A DNA stretch of 64,000 bases. Source: Gimesia alba (GTDB taxonomy: Bacteria; Planctomycetota; Planctomycetia; Planctomycetales; Planctomycetaceae). The notes beneath the pieces are model-generated. The model did not search any database. It was given only the letters and a program-made list of their open reading frames with translations, and was not told where the DNA came from. Of this stretch, positions 18,996-26,031 are shown piece by piece. Each line of letters starts with the position of its first letter. Positions within the stretch are counted from its first letter, which is position 1. The position numbers were made by a program, and so were the translations under genes. Location of the stretch: assembly GCF_007744675.1 (NCBI RefSeq), contig NZ_CP036269.1:3327546-3391545 (forward strand), in the 5' to 3' direction.

Positions 18996-19190
18996 TTAAT
19001 CCTTGTCATAATAAACTGAGTCATCCGATGAGTTCTTCATTAATTCAATTGAATGTAAGCAGTCTGAACGTTTGACATAACTTTCACTGCTTCGTGAAAT
19101 TGCTTCTCCATTTTTTGCGTAGTAAACCCAGTACCACTGCTTTTTGTTGTCTTTTTTCTGCCAATAACAGGGATAGGTTACTTCTGCCAT
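18996..19190 (-). CDS. DUF1508 (YegP-like) mini protein
   Basis: 64 residues from ATG 19190, with GAGGAAA 8 bases upstream. The sequence reads YPCYWQKKDNKKQWYWVYYA, then KNGEAISRSSESYVKRSDCL, then HSIELMK, which matches the DUF1508 pattern: aromatic strands, NGe.I..SsesY.....c...I..mk. One repeat only; E. coli YegP has two. The family is a small alpha/beta dimer of unknown role. A second, diverged copy lies at 21505-21681. Both sit around the polyproline peptide operon. Confidence 0.75.
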   Translation of the reverse strand: MAEVTYPCYWQKKDNKKQWYWVYYAKNGEAISRSSESYVKRSDCLHSIELMKNSSDDSVYYDKD

Positions 19191-19456
19191 TTCAAATTTC
19201 CTCAAATAATTATGCGTTCAGCTAAATATCTATTGATTAGACTTCGAGATTCAAGAAGTCGAACCAATTTGCAATACAAAACATACACTTCAAAACAATT
19301 CTGGCCTGCTTGATTTTTTCTTAGGTTATGATGTTATTTCCAACATTTGAATCAGTGAGATTAAACAGCTTAGGCATACCTTCTCCGTCGCAAACATCGT
19401 AATAACCAGCGCATATTTCAAGAGATCTGTCTTGCTAGATTTCTCCTGTAAAAAGA

Positions 19457-19612
19457 TTATTTATCTTTTACGGGAGGAGGTGGTGGAGATGCTGGCTTAG
19501 CCTCATTTGTTGTCTCTGGAGGTGGCCCATTATATCCGGTTCTTATATCTCTAGAAGGGTCTGGAACTGCTTGAATATCGTTAATATTTCTTTCAGATTC
19601 ATTATTTGTCAT
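19457..19612 (-). CDS. polyproline-tailed micro-protein C (51 aa)
   Basis: Third of three tandem paralogues. It has an acidic, Asn-rich N-terminus, the shared GYNGPPP motif (residues 26-32), and a tail SPPPPPVKDK at the very C-terminus. Its ATG overlaps the TGA of copy B (ATGA), so translation is coupled. Nothing hydrophobic; likely unstructured and cytosolic. Function unknown. The tail could bind an SH3/WW/EVH1-like groove, or serve as a recognition tag. Confidence 0.65.
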   Translation of the reverse strand: MTNNESERNINDIQAVPDPSRDIRTGYNGPPPETTNEAKPASPPPPPVKDK

Positions 19613-19776
19613 TGTGAATTTCCCTTATCTTTAGGTGGTGGAGGAGGTGGAGAGACTGGTCTCATATCTGCCCTAGGACTAGGTGGTGGCCCATTATATC
19701 CATTCTCTACAAACTGAGGACCATCGTGCCCCTCATGAGCGTTTTCTGCCGGATTTGGTTGTTGTTTTTCGCTCAT
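19609..19776 (-). CDS. polyproline-tailed micro-protein B (55 aa)
   Basis: Second tandem paralogue. It has an excellent ribosome-binding site (AGGAG, 6 bases before ATG 19776), the shared GYNGPPP motif at residues 26-32, and SPPPPPPKDK near the end followed by the short extension GNSQ. It starts 8 bases after copy A stops. Glu/His-rich N-terminal half. No known domain. The conservation of GP-rich and KDK elements in three copies with proper translation signals shows that these are real genes and not repeats. Confidence 0.68.
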   Translation of the reverse strand: MSEKQQPNPAENAHEGHDGPQFVENGYNGPPPSPRADMRPVSPPPPPPKDKGNSQ

Positions 19777-19784
19777 CTTAACTC

Positions 19785-19952
19785 CTACTTATCTTTTGGT
19801 GGTGGCGGTGGCGGTGGTGAGGTTGGTCGCGCTTCATTAGTTACATTTTTGGGTGGTCCACCATTTCTTCCTGCTTTTGATTGCCCATCACCAGACTGAG
19901 TCATATTCTCTTTAGGTGGTGGTGGTGGAGGTGTTGGCTTTTTACTTCCCAT
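19785..19952 (-). CDS. polyproline-tailed micro-protein A (55 aa)
   Basis: First tandem paralogue, with AAGGAG 6 bases before ATG 19952. It carries two proline tracts: an N-terminal PTPPPPPPKEN and a C-terminal SPPPPPPPKDK, with NGGPP between them, as if it were itself a doubled unit. A second in-frame ATG at 19904 could also yield the short form. It overlaps the end of the preceding small gene by 11 bases in another frame. Function unknown. Confidence 0.68.
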   Translation of the reverse strand: MGSKKPTPPPPPPKENMTQSGDGQSKAGRNGGPPKNVTNEARPTSPPPPPPPKDK

Positions 19953-20115
19953 TAAAATCTCCTTTATATTTCTTTAGTAAATGAAGGCATGCTAGGATCG
20001 AATTCACTGTCACAAGTTGATTAAAATATCCTGGAGAAGCCCCATTTGATGACTCTCTGAATATTGCAATCTTATCTTGATTCAAACTAAATAATTTTAG
20101 TTCTTCACTTTTCAT
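19942..20115 (-). CDS. small orphan protein (57 aa) upstream of the polyproline genes
   Basis: ATG 20115 opens a 57-codon frame beginning MKSEELKLFSLNQDKIAIFR and ending LLKKYKGDFNGK. It lies 26 bases after the DUF6338 stop and overlaps the start of polyproline gene A by 11 bases, so it fits a continuous operon. No clear ribosome-binding site and no recognised family. The composition is that of a normal small globular or helical protein. Confidence 0.5.
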   Translation of the reverse strand: MKSEELKLFSLNQDKIAIFRESSNGASPGYFNQLVTVNSILACLHLLKKYKGDFNGK

Positions 20116-20141
20116 TTAATTAGTATGAACTGATTCTAATT

Positions 20142-20819
20142 CTATTCATCATCATCTTTTCTAAGATTCAGTAAGAGCTCTGTTGATTTCTGCAGTTGGT
20201 CAAGGTCGTAAGTTGGATCATTTTCGTCTTTCTCAAATTCCACCATTCTTACCTGCTTGGCTGGAATTAGCATTTTCAGAGTAAGTGAAAGAGGAGCCCG
20301 TTGGTTATCTTCTAAAATCCATTCGGGTCTTAGAATAACAAAGTGCCCTTCATCAGGGTGATCAGGCCATTCATAAGGCCAACCAAAAAGGCGCCTACCG
20401 TCTTTAAAATGGAGGTAGATAAAACACTTATCTTCATTGAATGCGCTAAACCATTCTGACGGATGTGATGTTCTTTTTGTTGCACTGATTAGAGGGAAAA
20501 GGTTCGCATGTAATATCCCAGTATTAGCAAAATAAGAAAACAGAAAACCCAATGCTATTGCGAAGAACGCAGAAACAATAAATGAAGTGTCCTGATTCCA
20601 AACACCAATAGTCCACCCATATGATCCCAGCCAAATAAAAGACCAACTAAGTGGAAGTACCAAGAGTTTAATTATTGCAGTAAATATCAGTGCTTGAATG
20701 GTGCGTTCAAAAGGCGACTTTTTCGGATGAGCTGTTAGGCTATAAAAAATCCATGCAGTGATAAATCCAGGTAATAGCTGGTAAACAGCGGAAACTAAAT
20801 CTGCACTCGGAAAACTCAT
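20142..20819 (-). CDS. DUF6338-like membrane protein
   Basis: 225 residues. The N-terminal 110 residues hold three to four hydrophobic segments (AVYQLLPGFITAWIFYSL; LIFTAIIKLLVLPLSWSFIW; FIVSAFFAIALGFLFSYFA). The C-terminal part is a soluble domain with HPSEWFSAF and IYLHFKDGRRLFGWPYEWPD, the pattern I associate with DUF6338: a small beta-rich domain after an N-terminal membrane anchor. It is probably an inner-membrane protein with a cytoplasmic domain. It sits in the same operon as the polyproline micro-proteins, which could be its partners. Function unknown. Confidence 0.68.
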   Translation of the reverse strand: MSFPSADLVSAVYQLLPGFITAWIFYSLTAHPKKSPFERTIQALIFTAIIKLLVLPLSWSFIWLGSYGWTIGVWNQDTSFIVSAFFAIALGFLFSYFANTGILHANLFPLISATKRTSHPSEWFSAFNEDKCFIYLHFKDGRRLFGWPYEWPDHPDEGHFVILRPEWILEDNQRAPLSLTLKMLIPAKQVRMVEFEKDENDPTYDLDQLQKSTELLLNLRKDDDE

Positions 20820-20846
20820 CTCTACTCTTTTCTAAGTAGAATTAGA

Positions 20847-21245
20847 TTATTGATTAATTGTTTCTTCGATCATATTAATAATTAAAAATGAAACACTGTC
20901 ATTTTCATGAAGGCCATGCTGAAGCGAATATTCTTTTTCATTGTGATCAAAATAAAGGTGAATATTTAGTTGAAATATTTTCTCTCTATTAAGACAGATA
21001 TTTTTTACAATGAACTCAACTGATTCCAGTTTTGTTCTAAGTTGTATCGAACATTGATAACCATAAAGAAAGAAAGTAAATTGATTCCTTAATTTGTTCT
21101 CTTTCTTTTCTTCTTCACTGTCATTTTCAAAAAAACAGCCTTCGCATCGAATATTTGCATAGTCCTTGAAGTCTGAGAGATATTCGCTCCACTTGTGCAT
21201 CAGGTTTTTATAACCTTTTACGTGCTGAGATTCTGTTACGTGCAT
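20847..21245 (-). CDS. orphan protein, first gene of the DUF6338/polyproline operon
   Basis: 132 residues from ATG 21245 (GGGGGT 5-6 bases upstream; a TTG at 21281 is the alternative). It contains a CEGC pair near residues 34-37 and a C-terminal half of alternating hydrophobic strands (CSIQLRTKLESVEFIVKNIC; LNIHLYFDHNEKEYSL). It ends 27 bases before the DUF6338 start, same direction. No known family recognised. It could be a DUF6338-associated soluble partner. Confidence 0.6.
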   Translation of the reverse strand: MHVTESQHVKGYKNLMHKWSEYLSDFKDYANIRCEGCFFENDSEEEKKENKLRNQFTFFLYGYQCSIQLRTKLESVEFIVKNICLNREKIFQLNIHLYFDHNEKEYSLQHGLHENDSVSFLIINMIEETINQ

Positions 21246-21304
21246 GATTTGACCCCCAAAAATTTGATCTCGCGTTACCAAGTATTTTTTGTTAAAACAC
21301 GCGC

Positions 21305-21508
21305 ATGAGCAAATTACATCAGATCTCTGAAGATGACCTCGCAGAACTGGATAGGATCCTACCTCAATTCTGTGAAGCCTTGACTCCGGTCCTCGACACT
21401 CGGTTAAAAGTACAATTAAGGCGCTGTCAAACTATTCTCTCTAATGTTCGGTGGGGGTATGGACCGCCAGAGTCTATAGAGAGAATAGAAATGACTGATG
21501 AAGATTAG
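21305..21508 (+). CDS. small orphan protein (67 aa)
   Basis: The ATG at 21305 opens a 67-codon frame beginning MSKLHQISEDDLAELDRILP, helical and acidic, with the central segment RLKVQLRRCQTILSNVRWGY. It is divergent from the DUF6338 operon and overlaps the stop of the convergent DUF1508 gene by 4 bases. The pattern resembles short phage/plasmid regulators, but no family is recognised. No strong ribosome-binding site. Confidence 0.45.
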   Translation: MSKLHQISEDDLAELDRILPQFCEALTPVLDTRLKVQLRRCQTILSNVRWGYGPPESIERIEMTDED

Positions 21509-21681
21509 GGAGATAGATAGAAAACCTCTGATTCCCAACTTCTTCGCATTATTTCAACCGCATTTTGACAATCAGCTTTGTTGAAATAAGACTCACTGGA
21601 AACAGCGATAATCCTGTTATTTCCAGCCACATATCTCCAACGCCATTGTCCAGAGATGTCTTTGTAGATGTAATAAGCCAT
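21505..21681 (-). CDS. second DUF1508 (YegP-like) mini protein
   Basis: 58 residues from ATG 21681, with AAGGA 8 bases upstream. The sequence YYIYKDISGQWRWRYVAGNN, then RIIAVSSESYFNKADCQNAV, then EIMRRS, fits a single DUF1508 unit and aligns with the copy at 18996-19190 (SSESY...DC...IE/EIM). The earlier ATG at 21738 has no ribosome-binding site. Role of the family is unknown. The two copies bracket the polyproline/DUF6338 operon. Confidence 0.72.
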   Translation of the reverse strand: MAYYIYKDISGQWRWRYVAGNNRIIAVSSESYFNKADCQNAVEIMRRSWESEVFYLSP

Positions 21682-21778
21682 AGCCCCATTCCTTAAGTTG
21701 TTTGGGGTACTGTCATCATATGAATAGAAAGATGACATGATCTGATAAGAGAGATGTACCAGAGCGGTCTATGGTAGG

Positions 21779-21924
21779 TCGCTAGAAATACCACTTCCGT
21801 GCTAGATTATCCCTAACAATAAAGTTGAGTGTACATTTTCTAAATTAATAGTCAACAGGAATATACACATTTCACAAAAAAGGGCCCCAACCAAATATGG
21901 TCAGAGCCCAGGTATTTCTAGCGA
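21779..21924. repeat. 14-bp inverted repeat pair
   Basis: TCGCTAGAAATACC at 21779-21792 is the exact reverse complement of GGTATTTCTAGCGA at 21911-21924. The pair encloses ~118 bases that contain the terminator at 21876-21909. It could be the ends of a small MITE-like insertion, or a long-range RNA stem. No target-site duplication is obvious. Confidence 0.55.
21876..21909 (-). terminator. Rho-independent terminator on the minus strand
   Basis: On the reverse strand GGGCTCTGACC pairs with GGTTGGGGCCC (11 bp with three G-U pairs) around loop ATATTT, followed by six T residues. It would end a leftward transcript. The nearest leftward gene stops at 22283, so ~370 bases of untranslated RNA would precede it. 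Confidence 0.7.
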
Positions 21925-22282
21925 GCAATTTTATACCATTCTTCAAGAAGTTGTACAAGACTAACAGTTTAATAATGGTGAAACTCATCCAGTCTTAGTG
22001 ACCAGAATCATCCCTCATCTTCAAAATAAACCTTCTTATCCCTCGGAAAAGAGATTTTCCATTCTAATTTATAAGACCAGTGAATGGGGAATTCAATCTG
22101 ATACCCGCTAGTCTTCGCGCTGGCGGTTTGCGAATAATCCGATGCTCTGCATGCTTATCAGTAGGTCTGCCGGTAGCGGTGGTTTCAGTCAACTGCTGTA
22201 TCTGATAAACCCACTTTGAGTGCGGGTAACAATGAGAACTGCAGCTCTGTTTTTAAGAATTGCGCCGTGAAGTCCAAGATTA
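21925..22282. other. gene-free stretch, possible untranslated or non-coding RNA
   Basis: About 360 bases with no protein-like frame lie between the terminator at 21876-21909 and the gene at 22283. Bases 22110-22240 are GC-richer than the surroundings and contain several short self-complementary segments (for example ACCCGCACT...AGTGGGT on the reverse strand). This could be a 3' UTR or a small RNA ended by the terminator. I recognise no known RNA family. Confidence 0.3.
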
Positions 22283-22663
22283 TTAGACAGTTGAGTCAAT
22301 ATAGCGGACAAAATTTTCTTTTGCCTTTTCTAGCAGCGATCTTTCTCTCACTTCTGAGAAAAATTCATCCTGCATGTCGATTTCGTGCAGTAATCTAAAT
22401 ACATGATCGAGGGAATCTCCATACTGATAAAACGGAAATCCACCAAGTAGACAAGCCGTTGCTTTGATTGGAATTCCTTCTTTTTCTGCTTGATTAATTA
22501 CTTGCAGGCACACTGTTGCAAGCTCTCGTTTCAAGTCCTTACTTTCAATCGTTTTTGATTGGGAGATCTGTTCTTCTTCAGTCAGGCGCTTATGGAGTTC
22601 TGCTATTCTATTTCGCAATTCTATGGAAAACTTATGTCGAAGTTCTTCTGAATCTTCTGTCAT
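22283..22663 (-). CDS. orphan helical protein (126 aa)
   Basis: 126 residues. The first half is a charged coiled-coil-like helix (RHKFSIELRNRIAELHKRLT). The second half contains LLGGFPFYQYGDSLDHVFRL. There is no signal peptide, membrane segment or metal motif. The start ATG at 22663 has no good ribosome-binding site. It may be the gene served by the terminator at 21876-21909. No family recognised; island-specific hypothetical. Confidence 0.55.
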   Translation of the reverse strand: MTEDSEELRHKFSIELRNRIAELHKRLTEEEQISQSKTIESKDLKRELATVCLQVINQAEKEGIPIKATACLLGGFPFYQYGDSLDHVFRLLHEIDMQDEFFSEVRERSLLEKAKENFVRYIDSTV

Positions 22664-22834
22664 GGAAATTTCAAAAAGAAACCTCTTTTTTATGAATAGT
22701 GTTTCTGGGACATGTTTAACACAAACTAACTTTGCAGATATATGCTTTTCAAAACATGCAATTCAGCTGAGTTTTTTTCAACTCTTTAAGATTTTCAGAT
22801 TCGCTCCAAACGGTTGAAAGGAGGTGAAGGATGC

Positions 22835-23050
22835 ATGGAAGAAAAAGAGGATAAAAAAATTGAGTGCCAGAATTGTAAGCAGGAGATTTATTTCTCAGGC
22901 GATGTGTTGACAGTAGAGCGAGCAGTGAGAGGAGATCAGATCATACCTCTTGGAGGAGTGAAGTATTTTTGTAGTGAGAATTGCATTTCCGATTATTATC
23001 GTGAGTTTGAAAATACTCCTGGGGTGAACTTTTTTCGGGCTCCTTATTGA
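22835..23050 (+). CDS. small zinc-finger protein (71 aa)
   Basis: 71 residues from ATG 22835 with a near-perfect AAGGAGGTG 8 bases upstream; this decides the start over the in-frame codon at 22814. Two cysteine knuckles (IECQNCKQEIYF and KYFCSENCISDYY) form a treble-clef or MYM/TRASH-like zinc finger. Highly acidic N-terminus. The strong ribosome-binding site suggests high expression. Partner and DNA- or protein-binding role unknown. The next tiny frame follows within 6 bases. Confidence 0.65.
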   Translation: MEEKEDKKIECQNCKQEIYFSGDVLTVERAVRGDQIIPLGGVKYFCSENCISDYYREFENTPGVNFFRAPY

Positions 23051-23056
23051 GAGGAG

Positions 23057-23161
23057 ATGGAGAATGAATCTGAAGAAAATCTGCTTGAACAAGAGGTTGA
23101 TCCGGAAGAGGTTATTCGAAGGTTGAAACGAATTCGCCATATACTGAAAAATATTTCTTGA
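23057..23161 (+). CDS. possible acidic micro-protein (34 aa)
   Basis: A 34-codon frame (MENESEENLLEQEVDPEEVI then a basic helix RRLKRIRHILKNIS) begins 6 bases after the zinc-finger gene. AGGAG lies right next to the ATG, too close to be ideal, so translation would depend on coupling. The charge-split amphipathic layout is protein-like. Uncertain. Confidence 0.35.
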   Translation: MENESEENLLEQEVDPEEVIRRLKRIRHILKNIS

Positions 23162-23277
23162 AAAAACGAAAACAACTAGCTGCGACAATGTATTGAGAAA
23201 ACAACTTTTTGAAAGATTACAAATGGTTCGTCCAATCCCGGAAAACAGAAATACTGTATAGAATCAAATATACATGT

Positions 23278-23306
23278 TTGAACCCACATGTGGCCATGTG
23301 TATAAT
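23278..23306 (+). promoter_or_regulatory. sigma70-type promoter with palindromic operator in the spacer
   Basis: TTGAAC at 23278-23283 and a consensus TATAAT at 23301-23306 are separated by exactly 17 bases. The spacer contains CACATG-TGGC-CATGTG (23285-23300), an inverted repeat well placed for a repressor. The gene starting at 23374 lies ~60 bases downstream. Confidence 0.7.
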
Positions 23307-23373
23307 GCAAGCGTATCAATGTGTTATATTTTACCTTACAAGCTATTTAGTTCTTGGATAAAAGGTATTTGAA

Positions 23374-26031
23374 ATGACGCCTATGCAACTTCGGTCCTAT
23401 CTTGTAATTATATTATTCCTTCACATTTTTGTGGGTGAGCGATCTGAGGCACAGCTTATAACAATTCAAGCGGAGTCTTTGCAGTCACTTCAGAAGTGCA
23501 TTCAGGCACCGGCGCAAATTGCCCATGTTGATAATTGGTTTTTTGAGGATCAAGCATGGATCTGGGAAGACTGGTCTTCAATGCCAGGAGTGTCCAAGCA
23601 AGAAAATTGTCGGATTCTGATTGATTTGAAAGACCAGCCTCCTGAAGATTTAGCTGCTCACATTGTTCGAGTGGTTAAACTTGATAACAAACTGGCTGGT
23701 AGCAAAGAGTGGAAGATTTCCCCCCATAAAGCCCCATCACATTATCTAATTCAGACACCTAATAATCACAACCTTGTCGGCATACAACATGACGAATGGT
23801 TGTTCTGTATGCCTGCAAAGTCACTTTCTGTGAATGAATTCGAAATTTCGAATATCGCATCAGGATTTCATTCACTTCCCGCACGAAAGTCGGTACTAGT
23901 TCGACTTAATTTTAAGCGTGTTCCTGAACCTTTAATAAAAATGTGGCTGGGTAAACTTAATAATAAGCTCGGAAATATTCTAGAAGAATCCGTAGGAGTC
24001 TCACGGTGGGTTTTGACTTTAATGTTCGCGGATTTGACAAAATCAATTCGAGAATTTATTCGTGGACATGAATTTGTACAATTTGATGCTGGTCCGCTTG
24101 GAACGGATGTATTCAAGTTTGCGATTACGCTACAGCCAGATAAGAAGCATATGAATGCATACAATTGGGCTTCAAATACCAAATCATCTTTTAGCACTCT
24201 TTTTACAAACGATGATGTTGTGATAGCCTCCACATCTTTTTCCTCTGCAAAAGATGCAGGTGAGGGACAGGATGAGCTATCATTCCAAGAAATGATGAAG
24301 GAATTTGATGGCATTGGTCAGTTTTTGATGTTTGTAGCTGATCCCAAATATGCAACATTTATAAACAGGATGAATGAACGGTTTCGGACACTGCCCAAGT
24401 CAGATACAGAATTGATGTCATGTGTTATTGCAGTATCAGGAGGACCGGAAGGAGATAAGCCTGGATTTGCTTTTGGTTATCGTAATGCAAATTTGCCTGC
24501 GATTGTTGACTTCATGGAGAAAGAGTTACGCAATCTGGCGCCGAACGAATCTATTAGTAGCAAACACGACAATTCAACTGGGTTCTATTATTATTCGTCT
24601 CCATTCATGTTCGATACAGTGTTGCATCTGGCTTGGAAAGAGGATCTTATTATCGGCGGAATAGATGATTCCGGGAGATTAGCCATACAAAAGATTATTA
24701 AACAGTATGATGGTAAACTAAAAAAGACTCCTGCTGTTCAGTTGGTGTATCGTCCAATATATTTCGATATTCTTTCAGCCAATTCAAACATCAAGCGATT
24801 TAGGGAGCAATCAGATCATTACCCAACATTAAGCCTTGCAAAATCACTCTCTCGAAAAAGAGAAATGCTTAGATATGCAGTAAAAAATGGACATGATGCC
24901 AAGATTACTGTTTCTGTTAGTGGTGGAGAATATCTCAAGATCAATTTTGCATTTGGTCGTTCAGTTCTCGATTGGTGGCAAGCAGAGTTCCAGATGAAAC
25001 AGCAACCACACAGTCGACCATCCCGTATCGCTACAGCACTGGATCATAAAGAGTGGTTTTCGCGCACTATAGGAAACGAATTGACGACAGACACTCTTTT
25101 GTCATTATCTGATAAACAAGAAAAGTTAATTATTGAAAGATTGATTTCTTATCTCGGGTCGCCAAGGCATTTCTATTCCGAGTATCAAGCACGAGTGTAT
25201 CCTGATATTGTGTTTTTAGTTCAGTCTAGCATAAGTGGTGATAAAGACTGGAAACGAACGTTTTTTCAAGAGATATTACCATCTGCAGACTTTAAGAAAT
25301 TACAACGCATAGCAATGATCTATGGGACCGAAGTTAATCATCTATTCGCACTCGATGAGATTAGAAGAGTCAGAAGTGATTTTTACAATAGCATGCGTAA
25401 GACTGATGATAATCGAGCCAAGGCTCTTTCAGAAGTACAGAACCGATTAAATAAAATCATTCGGCTAGCTCCTACTTATGCAAGTGCTTATCTTTTACGT
25501 GCTACAGTCTCGCGTGTTCAAGGAAACTCCCGTGGTGCGTATCAGGATGTTTCGTTAGCAGTTCGTCACTCTAAGAAGTATGAGAAAGCAAAGGCATTAT
25601 TTGCAAAGGCTGATTTGCTTTTGGAAATGAAACACTATATGCGTGCGAAGAATACTTATCTGGAAGCCATTAAAAATCAAAACGAACATCACTCATTATT
25701 ATTATCTCAAGAAGCAAATCTACTGAATTCCGTGGCATGGTTGATGTCGACTTCGTCAGATCCTGATGTACGCGATGGCAAGACTGCAATAGGGCTAGCA
25801 ACTAAAGCTTGTGAACTCACAAAATGGAAGTCGTATATGTATCTTGATACGCTCGCCGCTGCTTATGCAGATCATGCAAACTTCGAAATGGCTGAGAAAT
25901 GGCAGCGTGAGGCCATCAAACTGGCACCTGAAACACAATCAGACGACTTTCAAAGCAGACTTGATCTTTATAGATTAAAGAAGCCATTCAGAGAAAATTC
26001 TCAGAAAAATGCCGATGCTCGTGGAAATTAA
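23374..26031 (+). CDS. large exported protein with C-terminal TPR repeats
   Basis: 885 residues with a signal peptide (YLVIILFLHIFVGERSEAQ). Residues ~30-600 are an unrecognised region with repeated alpha/beta patterns. Residues ~670-870 hold TPR repeats (IIRLAPTYASAYLLRATVSR; ANFEMAEKWQREAIKLAPET) with the planctomycete-typical ending NSVAWLMSTSSDPDVRDGKT ... YLDTLAAAYADHA ... DLYRLKKPFRE. TPRs mediate protein binding, here on the extracytoplasmic side. A sigma70-type promoter at 23278-23306 drives it. It converges on the caspase gene with a 4-base overlap of stop codons, so no terminator separates them. Function unknown; a link to the caspase operon is only positional. Confidence 0.78.
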   Translation: MTPMQLRSYLVIILFLHIFVGERSEAQLITIQAESLQSLQKCIQAPAQIAHVDNWFFEDQAWIWEDWSSMPGVSKQENCRILIDLKDQPPEDLAAHIVRVVKLDNKLAGSKEWKISPHKAPSHYLIQTPNNHNLVGIQHDEWLFCMPAKSLSVNEFEISNIASGFHSLPARKSVLVRLNFKRVPEPLIKMWLGKLNNKLGNILEESVGVSRWVLTLMFADLTKSIREFIRGHEFVQFDAGPLGTDVFKFAITLQPDKKHMNAYNWASNTKSSFSTLFTNDDVVIASTSFSSAKDAGEGQDELSFQEMMKEFDGIGQFLMFVADPKYATFINRMNERFRTLPKSDTELMSCVIAVSGGPEGDKPGFAFGYRNANLPAIVDFMEKELRNLAPNESISSKHDNSTGFYYYSSPFMFDTVLHLAWKEDLIIGGIDDSGRLAIQKIIKQYDGKLKKTPAVQLVYRPIYFDILSANSNIKRFREQSDHYPTLSLAKSLSRKREMLRYAVKNGHDAKITVSVSGGEYLKINFAFGRSVLDWWQAEFQMKQQPHSRPSRIATALDHKEWFSRTIGNELTTDTLLSLSDKQEKLIIERLISYLGSPRHFYSEYQARVYPDIVFLVQSSISGDKDWKRTFFQEILPSADFKKLQRIAMIYGTEVNHLFALDEIRRVRSDFYNSMRKTDDNRAKALSEVQNRLNKIIRLAPTYASAYLLRATVSRVQGNSRGAYQDVSLAVRHSKKYEKAKALFAKADLLLEMKHYMRAKNTYLEAIKNQNEHHSLLLSQEANLLNSVAWLMSTSSDPDVRDGKTAIGLATKACELTKWKSYMYLDTLAAAYADHANFEMAEKWQREAIKLAPETQSDDFQSRLDLYRLKKPFRENSQKNADARGN

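Noticed and set aside
19457-19952. GGTGG-rich repeating units spaced ~170 bases apart, looking like a CRISPR array
   Set aside because: The repeats are the codons of polyproline tracts in three tandem small genes with proper ribosome-binding sites. Unit lengths vary and there are no spacers or cas genes. No CRISPR array is seen in the window.
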